Shown here: positions 10,144 to 18,735 of the stretch, one piece after another | Layout: every line of letters begins with the position of its first letter | Numbering within the stretch: the stretch's first letter is position 1 | NCBI RefSeq assembly: GCF_010993735.1 | Contig: NZ_WQNI01000008.1 | Coordinates: 62,001-126,000 of the forward strand | Length of the DNA stretch: 64,000 bases | Direction of reading: 5' to 3' | From: Chelativorans alearensis | GTDB taxonomy: Bacteria > Pseudomonadota > Alphaproteobacteria > Rhizobiales > Rhizobiaceae | The notes under the pieces: model-generated | Databases searched by the model: none | What the model was told of the DNA's origin: nothing | The model's input: only the letters and a program-made list of their open reading frames with translations | Translations under genes and position numbers: made by a program

Positions 10144-10664
10144 GCAGGCGCGCGCCCCCGCGCCATCACCTCCTCATAGGCCGCGCGCAGCCTCTCGCGC
10201 ACGCCCGGCCCTGACCTGGGCTTCGCCGGGATCCCCAGATGCTCCTGGCGCAGCTCCTCCATGAACTCTTCCCACAGGTCCGGCCCGCCCTCCTCCAGCA
10301 GCTGCGCACGGATGGAGAGCGCCTCCGTCACGGGCAGCCATTTGCGCCCCCAGGCGCCGATCATGGCGAAGACCGGCAGAAGCTCGATCCCCATCTCCGT
10401 CAGGCTGTAGATCGCCTTCTGCTTGTGGCTCGGGTCGTCCTTTTTGGAGATGACGCCTTCAGCCATGAGCCGCCGCAGGCGGTCGGCCAGGATATTGGAG
10501 GCGATCCCCTCCTCGTTCTGCGCCAGAAGCTCACGAAAGTGGCGGCGGTTCCCGAACATCATGTCGCGCACGATGATGAGGGACCATTTGTCGCCCAGGA
10601 CCTCCAGCGTGAGGTTGATGGGGCAGCCCGAGCGGTGGGCGGTTTCTTCCTTTTCTGTGGCCAA
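10140..10664 (-). CDS. HxlR-family HTH regulator
   Basis: The 174-residue protein has the HxlR winged helix: the single conserved Cys in SGCPINLTLEVLGDKWSLII, then RDMMFGNRRHFRELL, ASNILADRLRRLMAEGVI and the basic wing KAIYSLTEMGIELLP. A TTG start at 10664 is chosen because GGAG lies 13 to 10 bases ahead and no ATG is suitable; upstream codons in the frame lie in the operator region. It is divergent from the reductase operon at 10771 with a strong palindrome between, so it likely regulates both itself and that operon. The Cys could sense electrophiles, as in HypR/YodB-type members; that is inference. Confidence 0.8.
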   Translation of the reverse strand: MATEKEETAHRSGCPINLTLEVLGDKWSLIIVRDMMFGNRRHFRELLAQNEEGIASNILADRLRRLMAEGVISKKDDPSHKQKAIYSLTEMGIELLPVFAMIGAWGRKWLPVTEALSIRAQLLEEGGPDLWEEFMEELRQEHLGIPAKPRSGPGVRERLRAAYEEVMARGRAPA

Positions 10665-10683
10665 TTTTGCGGTCTCCAAAAAA

Positions 10684-10729
10684 ACTGGTTGCAATATAGG
10701 ATCAGTTTGATAATCTGCAACCAGTTGCA
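10684..10729. promoter_or_regulatory. divergent operator/promoter between hxlR-type gene and reductase operon
   Basis: ACTGGTTGCA (10684-10693) and TGCAACCAGT (10716-10725) are perfect 10-bp inverted repeats. The right arm also forms the shorter palindrome TGCAAC-CA-GTTGCA (10716-10729). A plausible + strand promoter, TTGCAA (10689-10694), 16 bp, TAATCT (10711-10716), is caught between the arms, so a bound HxlR dimer would block it. Confidence 0.6.
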
Positions 10730-10770
10730 AGATGCAATCGGACTTAAGCAAAGTCAAGGGAGAGAGCACC

Positions 10771-11322
10771 GTGGAGAGGCAAGGGAAGGTTTTCTGGCAT
10801 GCGACGATGTCGCTGGACGGGTTCATCGCCGACCCGCAGGATCGCGTGGACTGGGTGTTCGCGTACAAGGCGCCGAACCCGGCTGCCGACGAGGCGATCC
10901 GGACGACCGGCGCGGTGCTCATCGGCCGGCGCACCTATGACATGGGTGTCAGCAAGGGCGGCAAGGTCTATGGCGGCCGCTGGAGCGGGCCGCAATTCGT
11001 GATCACGCATAATCCGCCGGACCCTTCCGACGACCCGGAGGTCACCTTCATTTCGGAGGGCATCGGCGCGGCCGTGGCACGCGGGCTCAAAGCGGCCGAG
11101 GGCAAGAACCTGCTTGTCATCGGCGCCGACGTCGTGCGCCAGTGCGTCGAGGCCGGGCTCGTGGGCGAAATCCTCATCCACGTCGCGCCCATCCTGCTCG
11201 GCGACGGCGTCCGCCTGTTCAGCCGGCCGGGTATGGAGCTGGTCAAGCTGGAGAGGACCGAGCTGTCGGAGGCGGGGCAGATTACCAACATGCGCTTTCG
11301 CCTAGCGAAAGGGAGTGCCTGA
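10771..11322 (+). CDS. dihydrofolate reductase family protein (RibD C-terminal-like) 1
   Basis: The 183-residue protein has the RibD_C/DHFR-like fold: MSLDGFIADPQDRVDWVFAY near the N-terminus, IGRRTYDMG for the nucleotide-binding region, then NLLVIGADVVRQCVEAGLV and EILIHVAPILLGDGVRLF. These proteins use NAD(P)H but the members outside folate and riboflavin synthesis have no agreed substrate. A GTG start at 10771 is used because AAGGGAGAGAGCACC lies directly before it. First gene of a six-gene run; the next gene begins one base after its stop. Two more members of the same fold follow at 12220 and 12834. Confidence 0.85.
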   Translation: MERQGKVFWHATMSLDGFIADPQDRVDWVFAYKAPNPAADEAIRTTGAVLIGRRTYDMGVSKGGKVYGGRWSGPQFVITHNPPDPSDDPEVTFISEGIGAAVARGLKAAEGKNLLVIGADVVRQCVEAGLVGEILIHVAPILLGDGVRLFSRPGMELVKLERTELSEAGQITNMRFRLAKGSA

Positions 11323-11323
11323 G

Positions 11324-12172
11324 ATGAACACACGCATCATTAAAACCGACGATGTCGAGATTGCTACCGAGGCTTTCGGTGATCCGGCCGACCCGCCGGT
11401 TCTGCTGATCATGGGTGGGATGGCCTCCATGCTGTGGTGGCCCGAGGAATTCTGCCGACGCATGGCCGAGCGCCGCCGCTTCGTCATCCGCTACGACCAG
11501 CGCGATACCGGTCTTTCGACGAAATATCCGCCCGGCCAGCCGGGCTATGCCTTCGACGATGCGGTCGATGACATCTTTCGCGTGCTCGACGGCTACGGGA
11601 TTTTTGCCGCCCATATCCTCGGCTTTTCCCTCGGCGGCATGGTGAGCCAGGCCGCCGCGCTGAAGAAGCCGGAGCGCGCGCTTTCCCTGACGGCGATCAG
11701 CACCACGCCGGTTGGGGTGGATACGTCCCACCTTCCCGCGAGCGGCGAGGCCTGGATGGAACATATGGCCGTGGAGGCGGACTGGTCGGACCGGGCAGGC
11801 GCGGTCGCGTATCTGGTCGAGGATGCACGGCTGACGGCGGGCACGGCACATCCGTTCGACGAGGCCGGGACCCGAGCCTTCATCGAACGGGATTTCGACC
11901 GCTCAGGCGGCTATCTCAGCGCCACCAACCACAGCATCCTCTTTGAGGTCGGCGAGGCATGGCGGGACCGGCTGCACGAGATGAAAGCGCCGCTTCTCGT
12001 CGTTCACGGCACGGCCGATCCGGTTTTCCCGCCGGAGCACGGCGCGGCACTTGCGCGGGCCATCCCCGGCGCGAGGCTGATGAGGCTGGAAGGCGGCGGC
12101 CACGAGCTGCATCCAGGCCATTGGGACCGGATCGTAGCGGCGATCACCGAACACACAGGCAATATCGGCTGA
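11324..12172 (+). CDS. alpha/beta-fold hydrolase
   Basis: The 282-residue protein contains VLLIMGGMASMLWWPEEFCR for the oxyanion region, IRYDQRDTGLS, the nucleophile elbow LGFSLGGMVSQ (Ser about 101), VHGTADPVFPPEHGAAL for the acid and GGGHELHPGHWD for the His. It resembles the aclacinomycin methylesterase/haloperoxidase-like branch. ATG 11324 follows GGGAGTGCCTGAG and starts one base after the preceding reductase stop, so the two genes are co-transcribed. The substrate is not known; the operon context suggests a step on a small organic molecule together with the reductases. Confidence 0.85.
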   Translation: MNTRIIKTDDVEIATEAFGDPADPPVLLIMGGMASMLWWPEEFCRRMAERRRFVIRYDQRDTGLSTKYPPGQPGYAFDDAVDDIFRVLDGYGIFAAHILGFSLGGMVSQAAALKKPERALSLTAISTTPVGVDTSHLPASGEAWMEHMAVEADWSDRAGAVAYLVEDARLTAGTAHPFDEAGTRAFIERDFDRSGGYLSATNHSILFEVGEAWRDRLHEMKAPLLVVHGTADPVFPPEHGAALARAIPGARLMRLEGGGHELHPGHWDRIVAAITEHTGNIG

Positions 12173-12219
12173 CCACAAGAGAGAAAGAGAAAGCCATGTC
12201 CAGCAAAGGAGACAAAGCA

Positions 12220-12771
12220 ATGAGACGGTTGGTGGTTTGGAACATGATGACGCTCGACGGCTATTTCGAGGGCAAGAGCCCGTGGGACCTCGGCTTCCAC
12301 GAGACGGTCTGGGGAGACGAGTTGGAGGCGTTCTCGCTCGAGCAGGGCAAGGAGATCGGCACGCTGCTTTTCGGGCGGCGCACCTATGAGGGCATGGCCG
12401 ACTACTGGCGCAAGGAAACCGGGGCGATTGCCGACATGATGAACTCGATCGACAAGGCGGTGGCGACCCGCACGCTCGACACGGCGACGTGGAACAACAC
12501 CCGGCTCTTGAAGGGCGAGGCCGCGGAGGCGGTCAGGGCGTTGAAGGCCGAGGAGGGCAAGGACGTCTATGTGTTCGGCAGCGCCGACCTGCTCAATTCT
12601 CTCCTCAAGGCCGGGCTCGTTGACGAATACCGGATCTGTGTCGTGCCAGTGGTGCTGGGCGGGGGCAATCCGCTGTTCAAGCCACAGGACCGTGAGGTCA
12701 AGATGCGCCTCGAAAGCTCGCGCCCGCTCAAGACCGGCGGAGTGGTGCTCACCTATGCCGTGGGCGGGTAG
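12220..12771 (+). CDS. dihydrofolate reductase family protein 2
   Basis: The 183-residue protein has the same fold as its neighbours: VVWNMMTLDGYFEGKSPWDL, LLFGRRTYEGMADYW for the dinucleotide site, DVYVFGSADLLNSLLKAGLV and CVVPVVLGGGNPLF. Residues 4-12 look like the first beta strand, so little is missing at the N-terminus. ATG 12220 is chosen over the in-frame ATG 12195 because AAAGGAGACAAAGCA lies immediately before it. Third gene of the HxlR-linked operon. Function beyond a probable NAD(P)H-dependent reduction is unknown. Confidence 0.85.
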   Translation: MRRLVVWNMMTLDGYFEGKSPWDLGFHETVWGDELEAFSLEQGKEIGTLLFGRRTYEGMADYWRKETGAIADMMNSIDKAVATRTLDTATWNNTRLLKGEAAEAVRALKAEEGKDVYVFGSADLLNSLLKAGLVDEYRICVVPVVLGGGNPLFKPQDREVKMRLESSRPLKTGGVVLTYAVGG

Positions 12772-12833
12772 CCCAATGGGCGGGATACCATCCACAGTTC
12801 ATCGGCTCTAGCAACCAACTCGGGAGACAAGCC

Positions 12834-13484
12834 ATGTCCAAGCTTCGTGTTCATGCCTTCACCATTTCGCTGGACGGATACGGCGCCGGCCCCGGCCAGA
12901 GCCTCGACAACCCGCTGGGCAGGGGCGGCGAGGACCTGCACCAATGGTTTTTTCCGACCCGCACCTTTCAGCGGACGTTGTTCGGCAAGGACCAGGGGAC
13001 GACCGGGATCGATGATGACCTTGCCGCAAAGGGATTTGAGAACATCGGTGCCTGGATCATGGGCCGGAACATGTTCGGACCGGTGCGGGGCCCGTGGCCG
13101 GACGACTCCTGGCGGGGCTGGTGGGGCGAAAACCCGCCCTATCACGTCCCCGTCTTCGTTCTCACCAACCACGCGCGCCCGCCGTTGGAGATGGAGGGCG
13201 GCACGGTCTTCCATTTCGTCACCGACGGCATCGAGGCCGCGCTCGAGCGCGCCAAGGAGGCGGCCGGCGGCCGCGATATCCGCCTCGGTGGCGGTGCCAG
13301 CACTATCCGGCAATATCTGAACGCCGGGCTCGTCGACGAGATGCAATTTGCCATCTCGCCTGTCCTCCTGGGCAGCGGCGAGCCGCTCTTTGCCGGCCTT
13401 GACCTACCTCGCCTCGGCTACGAGGTGACCGAGCATATCCCCTCGGAAAAGGCGACCCACATCGTCCTGTCGAGGCGGGCCTGA
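12834..13484 (+). CDS. dihydrofolate reductase family protein 3
   Basis: The 216-residue protein is a longer member of the RibD_C/DHFR-like group. It has FTISLDGYGAGPGQSLDNPL, GAWIMGRNMFGPVRGPW, HVPVFVLTNHARPPLEMEGG, then DIRLGGGASTIRQYLNAGLV and AISPVLLGSGEPLF. The insert between the first strand and the GRNM motif sets it apart from the two 183-residue paralogues. ATG 12834 follows CGGGAGACAAGCC. Having three distinct members of one fold in a single operon suggests either related substrates or sequential reductions. Confidence 0.85.
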   Translation: MSKLRVHAFTISLDGYGAGPGQSLDNPLGRGGEDLHQWFFPTRTFQRTLFGKDQGTTGIDDDLAAKGFENIGAWIMGRNMFGPVRGPWPDDSWRGWWGENPPYHVPVFVLTNHARPPLEMEGGTVFHFVTDGIEAALERAKEAAGGRDIRLGGGASTIRQYLNAGLVDEMQFAISPVLLGSGEPLFAGLDLPRLGYEVTEHIPSEKATHIVLSRRA

Positions 13485-13516
13485 CCCTTCGCATGAAATG
13501 AAGAGGAGGCTTCAAC

Positions 13517-13879
13517 ATGCCAGCGCGAAGCAGAACGGAAATCGCCCGCGCCTATTTCGGCGCTTACAAGACGAACGATCGCAAATTCATTGAGGATATG
13601 CTGGCGGCAGACTTCACTTTCACCAGCCCCTATGACGACGCCATCGACAGGAAGACCTTCTTCGAGCGTTGCTGGCCGGCCGGCCAGCGCATGGCCGAAA
13701 TTTCTCCCGAAGAAATTGTCGAGAACGGCGACCGCGTGTTCGTCTTGTACAAGTGCCGCACTCGCGAAGGGAAGGAATTCCGCAATGTCGAGACGCTCGA
13801 TTTCACGGATGACCGCATCCGCGCCGTCAATGTCTATTTCGGCGCGGCCTATATCGACGGCGTTTTCCAACCCTCCTGA
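13517..13879 (+). CDS. SnoaL-like/NTF2-fold protein
   Basis: The 120-residue protein is a small alpha+beta cone of the nuclear transport factor 2 superfamily. It begins with the helix ARSRTEIARAYFGAYKTNDR and continues FIEDMLAADFTFTSPYDDAI, with GDRVFVLYKCRTREGKEFRN on the beta sheet and DRIRAVNVYFG at the end. Such proteins are isomerases, hydrolases or ligand-binding proteins; no catalytic pair can be assigned. AAGAGGAGGCTTCAAC gives a good ribosome site. It lies 32 bp after the third reductase and 40 bp before the DUF899 gene, inside the same operon. Confidence 0.8.
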   Translation: MPARSRTEIARAYFGAYKTNDRKFIEDMLAADFTFTSPYDDAIDRKTFFERCWPAGQRMAEISPEEIVENGDRVFVLYKCRTREGKEFRNVETLDFTDDRIRAVNVYFGAAYIDGVFQPS

Positions 13880-13919
13880 GGGAGCCGGCGCGCAACTTCG
13901 AACCATGGAGGAACTGAAG

Positions 13920-14666
13920 ATGAGCCTGCCAAAAGTTGTTTCGCGAGAGGAATGGCTGGAAGCCCGCAAAGCGCTGCTGGCCAAGGAAAAGGAGATGACG
14001 CGGGCGCGCGACGCCTTGAGCGCGGAGCGGCGGCGCCTGCCGATGGTGAAGATCGAGAAGGACTATGTCTTCGATGGGCCGGATGGCAAGAAGCGGCTGA
14101 TCGACCTCTTCGAGGGCCGCCGCCAGCTCATGGTTCAGCACTTCATGTTCGATCCGCGCTGGGAGAAGGGTTGTCCCGGCTGCACGGCCGGCACCGACGA
14201 GATCTCGGGCGGGCTGCTGCGCCACCTGAACAGCCGCGACACCTCCTATGCCTGCATATCGCGGGCGCCGCTTGAGAAGCTCGAGCGCTACAAGGCCGAG
14301 AGAGGCTGGAGCATCCCCTGGTATTCGTCCTACGGCAGCGACTTCAACTACGACTTCGGCGTGACGGTGGACGAGAGCCGCGGCCCGGCGGTCTACAACT
14401 ACAAAACCAAGGAGGAGCACGAGAAGGCCGGTACCGGGTACTATTTCGAAGGCGAGCAGCCGAAAGAACAGCCAGGCCTCAGCTGCTTCCTGCGCGTGGG
14501 CGACGATGTCTACCACACCTATTCGACCTTCGGCCGGGGCGACGAGGCGACGGGCGGCTCCTACTACTGGCTCGACCTGACGGCGCTCGGCCGCCAGGAG
14601 GAGTGGGAGGAGCCGAAGGGGCGCGTGGAGAGCGCCCGGGCCAACCAGCCCTTCTTCGACGATTGA
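13920..14666 (+). CDS. DUF899 family thioredoxin-fold protein 1
   Basis: The 248-residue protein is a DUF899 member: VVSREEWLEARKALLAKEKE, RRRLPMVKIEKDYVFDGPDG, QHFMFDPRWEKGCPGCTAGT with a CxxC-like CPGC, then SDFNYDFGVT and YHTYSTFGRGDEATGGSYYW. The fold is thioredoxin-like and the Cys pair could be redox-active, but no activity is known to me. ATG 13920 is preceded by GGAGGAACTGAAG; an in-frame ATG at 13905 is possible. It ends the HxlR-linked operon. A shorter paralogue lies at 60967. Confidence 0.85.
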   Translation: MSLPKVVSREEWLEARKALLAKEKEMTRARDALSAERRRLPMVKIEKDYVFDGPDGKKRLIDLFEGRRQLMVQHFMFDPRWEKGCPGCTAGTDEISGGLLRHLNSRDTSYACISRAPLEKLERYKAERGWSIPWYSSYGSDFNYDFGVTVDESRGPAVYNYKTKEEHEKAGTGYYFEGEQPKEQPGLSCFLRVGDDVYHTYSTFGRGDEATGGSYYWLDLTALGRQEEWEEPKGRVESARANQPFFDD

Positions 14667-15019
14667 CGCGGGACCAGTCGACATGGATATGCATCGGACC
14701 ATTGGCGACATCCGCTGCTGAAAGGGGCAGTGCTCGGCGTCGCGGGTTTTGCCCGCGCCGCCGGCGGCGAGGCGGCGAAAAGACTCGGAACGGCCGGCGA
14801 AACGTTTCTGACAGAAGCGCGCGACGCGTCCCCAGGGCGCAATGGACGGCCACTTTTTTCCTGAGCCGTGAGAGACTTACGCCGATTTCCGGACTCATGC
14901 CAGTAAGGTGATCTGAGCGTTGCCGCGATGAAAATCGTTTCGGCCTTGTCGGGTAACGGCGCTATCGTTCGTCCTGGGGGCGCACCGATTGCAGACACCC
15001 GAAACGGAGGACCCTCACG
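14667..15019. other. intergenic region without a supported gene
   Basis: 353 bp between the DUF899 gene and the YCII gene. A short GCGGG-TTTTG-CCCGC hairpin lies near 14740 but no T-run follows, so it is not a good terminator. The ribosome site CGGAGGACCCTCACG is at the right end. No convincing small gene or RNA is seen. Confidence 0.4.
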
Positions 15020-15442
15020 ATGCGCTACATGATGCTGATGATCCCGAAGGGCTACGAGAGCGCCGGGCCGGAGCTGGATTTACCCGCCGACGCCGTCGAC
15101 AAAATGATGAAGTACAATGAGGAATTGCGTTCTGCCGGGATCCTGGAGGCGCTCGAGGGCCTGCATCCGCCGTCCGCCGGCGCGCGCGTCTCCTTCGCCA
15201 GCGGGGAACCGGTCGTCATCGACGGTCCCTTCATCGAGGCCAAGGAAGTTCTGGGCGGATTCTGGATCATCGATGTGCCAACGCTTCAGGACGCGATCGA
15301 CTGGGCCAAGCGCTGCCCGGGATCACCAAACGAGACGATCGAGATACGCAAGATCCAGGAGATGGACGACTTTTCCGACGAGGTTCGGGAGGTCGTGCAA
15401 GCCTATCCGGATGTACTGGAGAAGGGGATCGGCAAGCCCTGA
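15020..15442 (+). CDS. YCII-related (DGPF) family protein
   Basis: The 140-residue protein belongs to the DGPF/YCII family: it starts RYMMLMIPKGYES, has the signature VVIDGPFIEAKEVLGGFWII and ends with the tail of the ferredoxin-like fold. In Actinobacteria and Rhizobiales such genes often accompany an ECF sigma factor; none is present here. Substrate and activity are unknown. The ribosome site GGAGGACCCTCACG precedes ATG 15020. It lies next to the small-enzyme block and shares its style, but the 353-bp gap suggests its own promoter. Its stop touches the convergent CDF transporter gene. Confidence 0.85.
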   Translation: MRYMMLMIPKGYESAGPELDLPADAVDKMMKYNEELRSAGILEALEGLHPPSAGARVSFASGEPVVIDGPFIEAKEVLGGFWIIDVPTLQDAIDWAKRCPGSPNETIEIRKIQEMDDFSDEVREVVQAYPDVLEKGIGKP

Positions 15443-16324
15443 TCAGCCATGCTTGGCCTTGTGTTCCGGCTCCACGTGGATGGTGACACGGGCGCCGGGA
15501 AGCTCTTCCTCCAGCACATCCTCGATGCGATCGCAGATCTGGTGCGCGCGCTCCACCGTCATGTCCGAGGGCACCACCAGGTGAAACTCGATGAAGCGGG
15601 CACGACCAGCCTCGCGCGTCTTCAGGTCGTGAAACTCCAGCGCGCCGTCGCTGTTGGCGCGCACGAGACGCTCGATCTCGGCCAGTTCCGCGGGGTCGAC
15701 CGCAACGTCCATCAACCCCTGGACAGAGGCGCTGACCATGTGCCAGCCATGCCACAGGATATTGGCCGCGACGATGACCGCCATCAGCGGGTCGAGCCAC
15801 AGCCAGCCTGTGGCGAGCGCCAGGAGAAGGCCGACGATGACGCCGGCCGACGTGATGACGTCGGTCCACAGATGACGGCCGTCGGCCACCAGCGCCGGCG
15901 AGCGGGCGGTGCGGCCGACGCGCGCGAGGACGACGGCCCAGATGCCGTTGCCAACCGCGGCAACAGCCGTAATCGCAAGGCCGAGCCCCGGCGCCTCCAG
16001 CGCGTGCGGCAGGGAGAAGGCGAGCCCCGCCTCGCGCAGGATGAGGAGTGCCGCGACGACGATCAGCACGCCTTCCAGCACTGCGGAAAGATACTCCGCC
16101 TTATGGTGCCCGAAGGGGTGGTTTTCGTCGGCTGGGATGTAGGCCACGCGAATGGCGAACCAGGCCGCACCCGACGCCACGACATTGACGATGGATTCCA
16201 TCGCGTCGGAGAACAGCGCGACGGAGCCCGTCAGCCACCAGGCGCCGAGCTTCAGGGCGAAAATCGCCATGCCGACGACAATGGACCAGAAGGAGAGGCG
16301 CCGGACTGTCTTTGCGGATGTCAT
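15443..16324 (-). CDS. cation diffusion facilitator family transporter
   Basis: The 293-residue inner-membrane protein is a CDF metal/proton antiporter. It has five to six hydrophobic helices and the typical sites: SVALFSDAMESIVNVV in TM2, HPFGHHKAEYLSAV in the loop, and DGRHLWTDVITSAGVIVG in TM5. The C-terminal cytoplasmic domain carries FIEFHLVVPSDMTVERAHQI and VTIHVEPEH. TM2 has ASxxD rather than HxxxD, as in iron/manganese-type rather than zinc-type members, but metal choice is not certain. ATG 16324 is taken; a GTG four codons upstream is possible. Confidence 0.85.
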   Translation of the reverse strand: MTSAKTVRRLSFWSIVVGMAIFALKLGAWWLTGSVALFSDAMESIVNVVASGAAWFAIRVAYIPADENHPFGHHKAEYLSAVLEGVLIVVAALLILREAGLAFSLPHALEAPGLGLAITAVAAVGNGIWAVVLARVGRTARSPALVADGRHLWTDVITSAGVIVGLLLALATGWLWLDPLMAVIVAANILWHGWHMVSASVQGLMDVAVDPAELAEIERLVRANSDGALEFHDLKTREAGRARFIEFHLVVPSDMTVERAHQICDRIEDVLEEELPGARVTIHVEPEHKAKHG

Positions 16325-16381
16325 GGTTCGCCGCACCCTCGCAAACTTGCCGTCACACGCGAGCGTCGCGGCCGGAACGCC

Positions 16382-18571
16382 TCACGCCGCCTTCACCTTC
16401 GCCTTCGACGGCAGATGCGCGACCACGTTCTCGATCATGCGCATGCCGGCATTCTGGCCCAGCGTCATGATGGATTCGGGGTGGAACTGCACGGCCGCCA
16501 CCGGCTCGCTCTCGTGTTCGATGGCCATCACCACGCCGTCCTCGGTTTCCGCCGTGACGACGAACGCCTCCGGCATGCACGCAGGATCGGCGAAGATGGA
16601 GTGGTAGCGCCCTACCGTCACCTCGTGCGGCAGGCCGGAGAAGACGAGGCTGTTGCCGCCGGCACGGATGCGCGAGGGCTTGCCGTGCATGGGCTCGCGC
16701 AGGTGACGCAGCGCGCCGCCATAGGCCTCCACCAGTGCTTGCAGCCCCAGGCACACGCCGAAGATCGGAAGCCCGCGCGCCCGCGCCTTGGCGATCGTCG
16801 CTGCGCAATCGAAATCGGCCGGCGTGCCCGGCCCTGGCGAAAGCACCACGAGATCGGGATCGACGCGGTCGAAAACGGCCTCGGCCACCGGCGTGCGCAC
16901 GGTGGTGACGGCCGCTCCCGTCTGGCGGAAATAGTTGGCCAGGGTGTGGACGAAGGAATCTTCGTGGTCGACAAGCAGGATCTTCACGCCCTCACCGACC
17001 TTCGCCGCCTCTCTCGCCTCTTGTCCCATATTGGTTTTCCCTGCTTCGCGGATGGCCGACAGCATGGCGGAAGCCTTCAGCTCCGTCTCTGCTTCTTCTT
17101 CCGCTCCATCGGAATCGAAAAGGAGCGTTGCGCCCGCCCGCACCTCGGCAATGCCATCCTTGATGCGGATGGTCCGGAGCGTCAGCCCCGTGTTCATGTC
17201 CCCGTTGAAATGGACCATGCCGACGGCGCCTCCGTACCAGGCGCGCGGGCTCTTCTCGTTGTCCTCGATGAAGCGCATAGCCCACAGCTTCGGCGCGCCG
17301 GTGACGGTAACCGCCCAGGCATGGGAGAGGAAGGCATCGAAAGCGTCCATGCCCTCGCGCAGGCGCCCCTCGATGTGGTCGACCGTGTGGATGAGCCGCG
17401 AATACATCTCGATCTGTCGCCGGCCGATGACGCGCACCGAGCCCGGCTCGCATACGCGGCTCTTGTCGTTGCGGTCGACGTCAGAGCACATGGTCAGTTC
17501 CGACTCGTCCTTCTTGGAGTTCAGGAGCTTCAGGATCTGCTCGGAATCGGAGATGGCGTCGTCGCCGCGCTTGATGGTGCCGGAGATTGGGCAGGTCTCC
17601 ACGCGCCGTCCCGACACGCGCACGAACATCTCCGGAGAGGCGCCAATGAGATACTCGCGCTCGCCAAGGTTGATGAAGAAGGAATAGGGCGACGGGTTGA
17701 TCTGTTTCAGGCGGCGGGAGATTGCCGACGGGCGGTTCTGGCAGTGCTCGAAGAACATCTGCCCCGGAACGACTTCGAAGAGATCGCCGCGCCGGAAGCT
17801 TTCCTTCGCCTTTTCCACCAGTTTCGCGTATTCGCCTGGCTCGTGATCGGCGCGCGGCGGCACGCGGGCTCCTGGCTGGAACGGCTCTTCGCGGCCCTCG
17901 CGCGGCTTACCTTCGGTGGAAAACCCCTTGCCCGAATAGTCGTAGCGGTCGTGCCAGGCCCTGGCCGCGTGGTGGTCGACGACGAGGATTTCGTCCGGCA
18001 GGTAGAGAACGAGGTCGCGCTGGCTTTCCGGTCGATCGAGCTTCAGCGCCACGGGGTCGAACTGGAAGGCGAGATCGTAGCCGAAGGCGCCGTAAAGCCC
18101 GAGATTGTCGTCGTTCTCCGTATGGAAGAGGTTCGTGACGGCCCTGAGTACGGTGAAGACGGAGGGAACGCGCGAGCGCTCCTCCTCCGATACGATTTCC
18201 CTCGGCTCGGCAACTATAACCTCGAGCAGACGCGGGCTTCGCACCGTCATGGCGACGTCCGGCAGGCCTTCGATGGCCGCGCCCAGCGCCGGCAGCATGA
18301 CCTCCCCGCGCCCGTTCAACGCCTCGACCTTCATGGCCCGTCCGCGCGCCGAAATCACCAGCGGCGGGTCGATGATGGCGGTATCCCAGCGCGTATAGCG
18401 GCCCGGATATTCGTAGTTGGAAGAGAAGACGGCGCCGCGGCGCGCATCCAGTGCATCGATATAGGTGTCGATGGCGCCGTTATATGGCGTCTCGCTGCGG
18501 CTGCGGACAACGCTTATGCCGCCCGCCGTGACGAACCGCTCGCCGCCGTTTTCCAAGACTTCCACGCTCAT
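16382..18571 (-). CDS. trpE(G): anthranilate synthase, fused TrpE-TrpG
   Basis: The 729-residue protein fuses component I and the glutamine amidotransferase component II, making anthranilate from chorismate and glutamine for tryptophan synthesis. The TrpE part (1 to about 515) shows [36 protein letters not shown] and [14 protein letters not shown]. After a linker, the amidotransferase begins [20 protein letters not shown] (about 528) with the catalytic Cys in [16 protein letters not shown] (about 605) and the His/Glu in [10 protein letters not shown] (about 698). The fusion and length match rhizobial TrpE(G). ATG 18571 follows GGGAGCGGAGA. It is regulated by the trpL attenuator upstream. Confidence 0.95.
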   Translation of the reverse strand: MSVEVLENGGERFVTAGGISVVRSRSETPYNGAIDTYIDALDARRGAVFSSNYEYPGRYTRWDTAIIDPPLVISARGRAMKVEALNGRGEVMLPALGAAIEGLPDVAMTVRSPRLLEVIVAEPREIVSEEERSRVPSVFTVLRAVTNLFHTENDDNLGLYGAFGYDLAFQFDPVALKLDRPESQRDLVLYLPDEILVVDHHAARAWHDRYDYSGKGFSTEGKPREGREEPFQPGARVPPRADHEPGEYAKLVEKAKESFRRGDLFEVVPGQMFFEHCQNRPSAISRRLKQINPSPYSFFINLGEREYLIGASPEMFVRVSGRRVETCPISGTIKRGDDAISDSEQILKLLNSKKDESELTMCSDVDRNDKSRVCEPGSVRVIGRRQIEMYSRLIHTVDHIEGRLREGMDAFDAFLSHAWAVTVTGAPKLWAMRFIEDNEKSPRAWYGGAVGMVHFNGDMNTGLTLRTIRIKDGIAEVRAGATLLFDSDGAEEEAETELKASAMLSAIREAGKTNMGQEAREAAKVGEGVKILLVDHEDSFVHTLANYFRQTGAAVTTVRTPVAEAVFDRVDPDLVVLSPGPGTPADFDCAATIAKARARGLPIFGVCLGLQALVEAYGGALRHLREPMHGKPSRIRAGGNSLVFSGLPHEVTVGRYHSIFADPACMPEAFVVTAETEDGVVMAIEHESEPVAAVQFHPESIMTLGQNAGMRMIENVVAHLPSKAKVKAA

Positions 18572-18610
18572 TCTCCGCTCCCTTTCAAGCGCCGCCGGGA
18601 AGCCCATATA

Positions 18611-18644
18611 ATGAAAATGGCCGCCCGGTTTTCACCTGCGGCCA
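18611..18644 (-). terminator. trp attenuator terminator hairpin
   Basis: On the minus strand TGGCCGC (18638-18644) pairs perfectly with GCGGCCA (18618-18624), and ATTTTCAT follows (to 18611). It lies 40 bp before the trpE(G) start and downstream of trpL. Its first arm can pair instead with 18675-18683, which forms the antiterminator. Confidence 0.75.
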
Positions 18645-18683
18645 ATCGTCGAAGTTGCACGCAAACGCTTGCGCTGGCCGCAG
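18636..18683 (-). promoter_or_regulatory. trp antiterminator arms
   Basis: CTGCGGCCA (18675-18683, minus strand) and TGGCCGCAG (18636-18644) are perfect 9-bp complements. Pairing here would sequester the first arm of the terminator. The first segment lies immediately after the trpL stop codon, so a ribosome that finishes the leader covers it and lets the terminator form, while one stalled at the Trp codons leaves it free. Confidence 0.7.
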
Positions 18684-18728
18684 TCAGCAGGCCCACCACC
18701 AAAGCTTTGCGTTCGCAACCGTGTCCAT
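18684..18728 (-). CDS. trpL: trp leader peptide
   Basis: A 14-codon frame reads MDTVANAKLWWWAC and stops at TGA 18684-18686. Three consecutive Trp codons (WWW) near the end are the signature of the rhizobial trpL. It sits 113 bp upstream of trpE(G) with a complete set of alternative hairpins between. No ribosome site precedes the ATG, and the -10 element ends eight bases before it, so the transcript probably starts at the A of the start codon, as known for Sinorhizobium trpL. It lies 44 bp downstream of the PAP2 stop codon. Confidence 0.85.
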   Translation of the reverse strand: MDTVANAKLWWWAC

Positions 18729-18735
18729 GCGCCTT

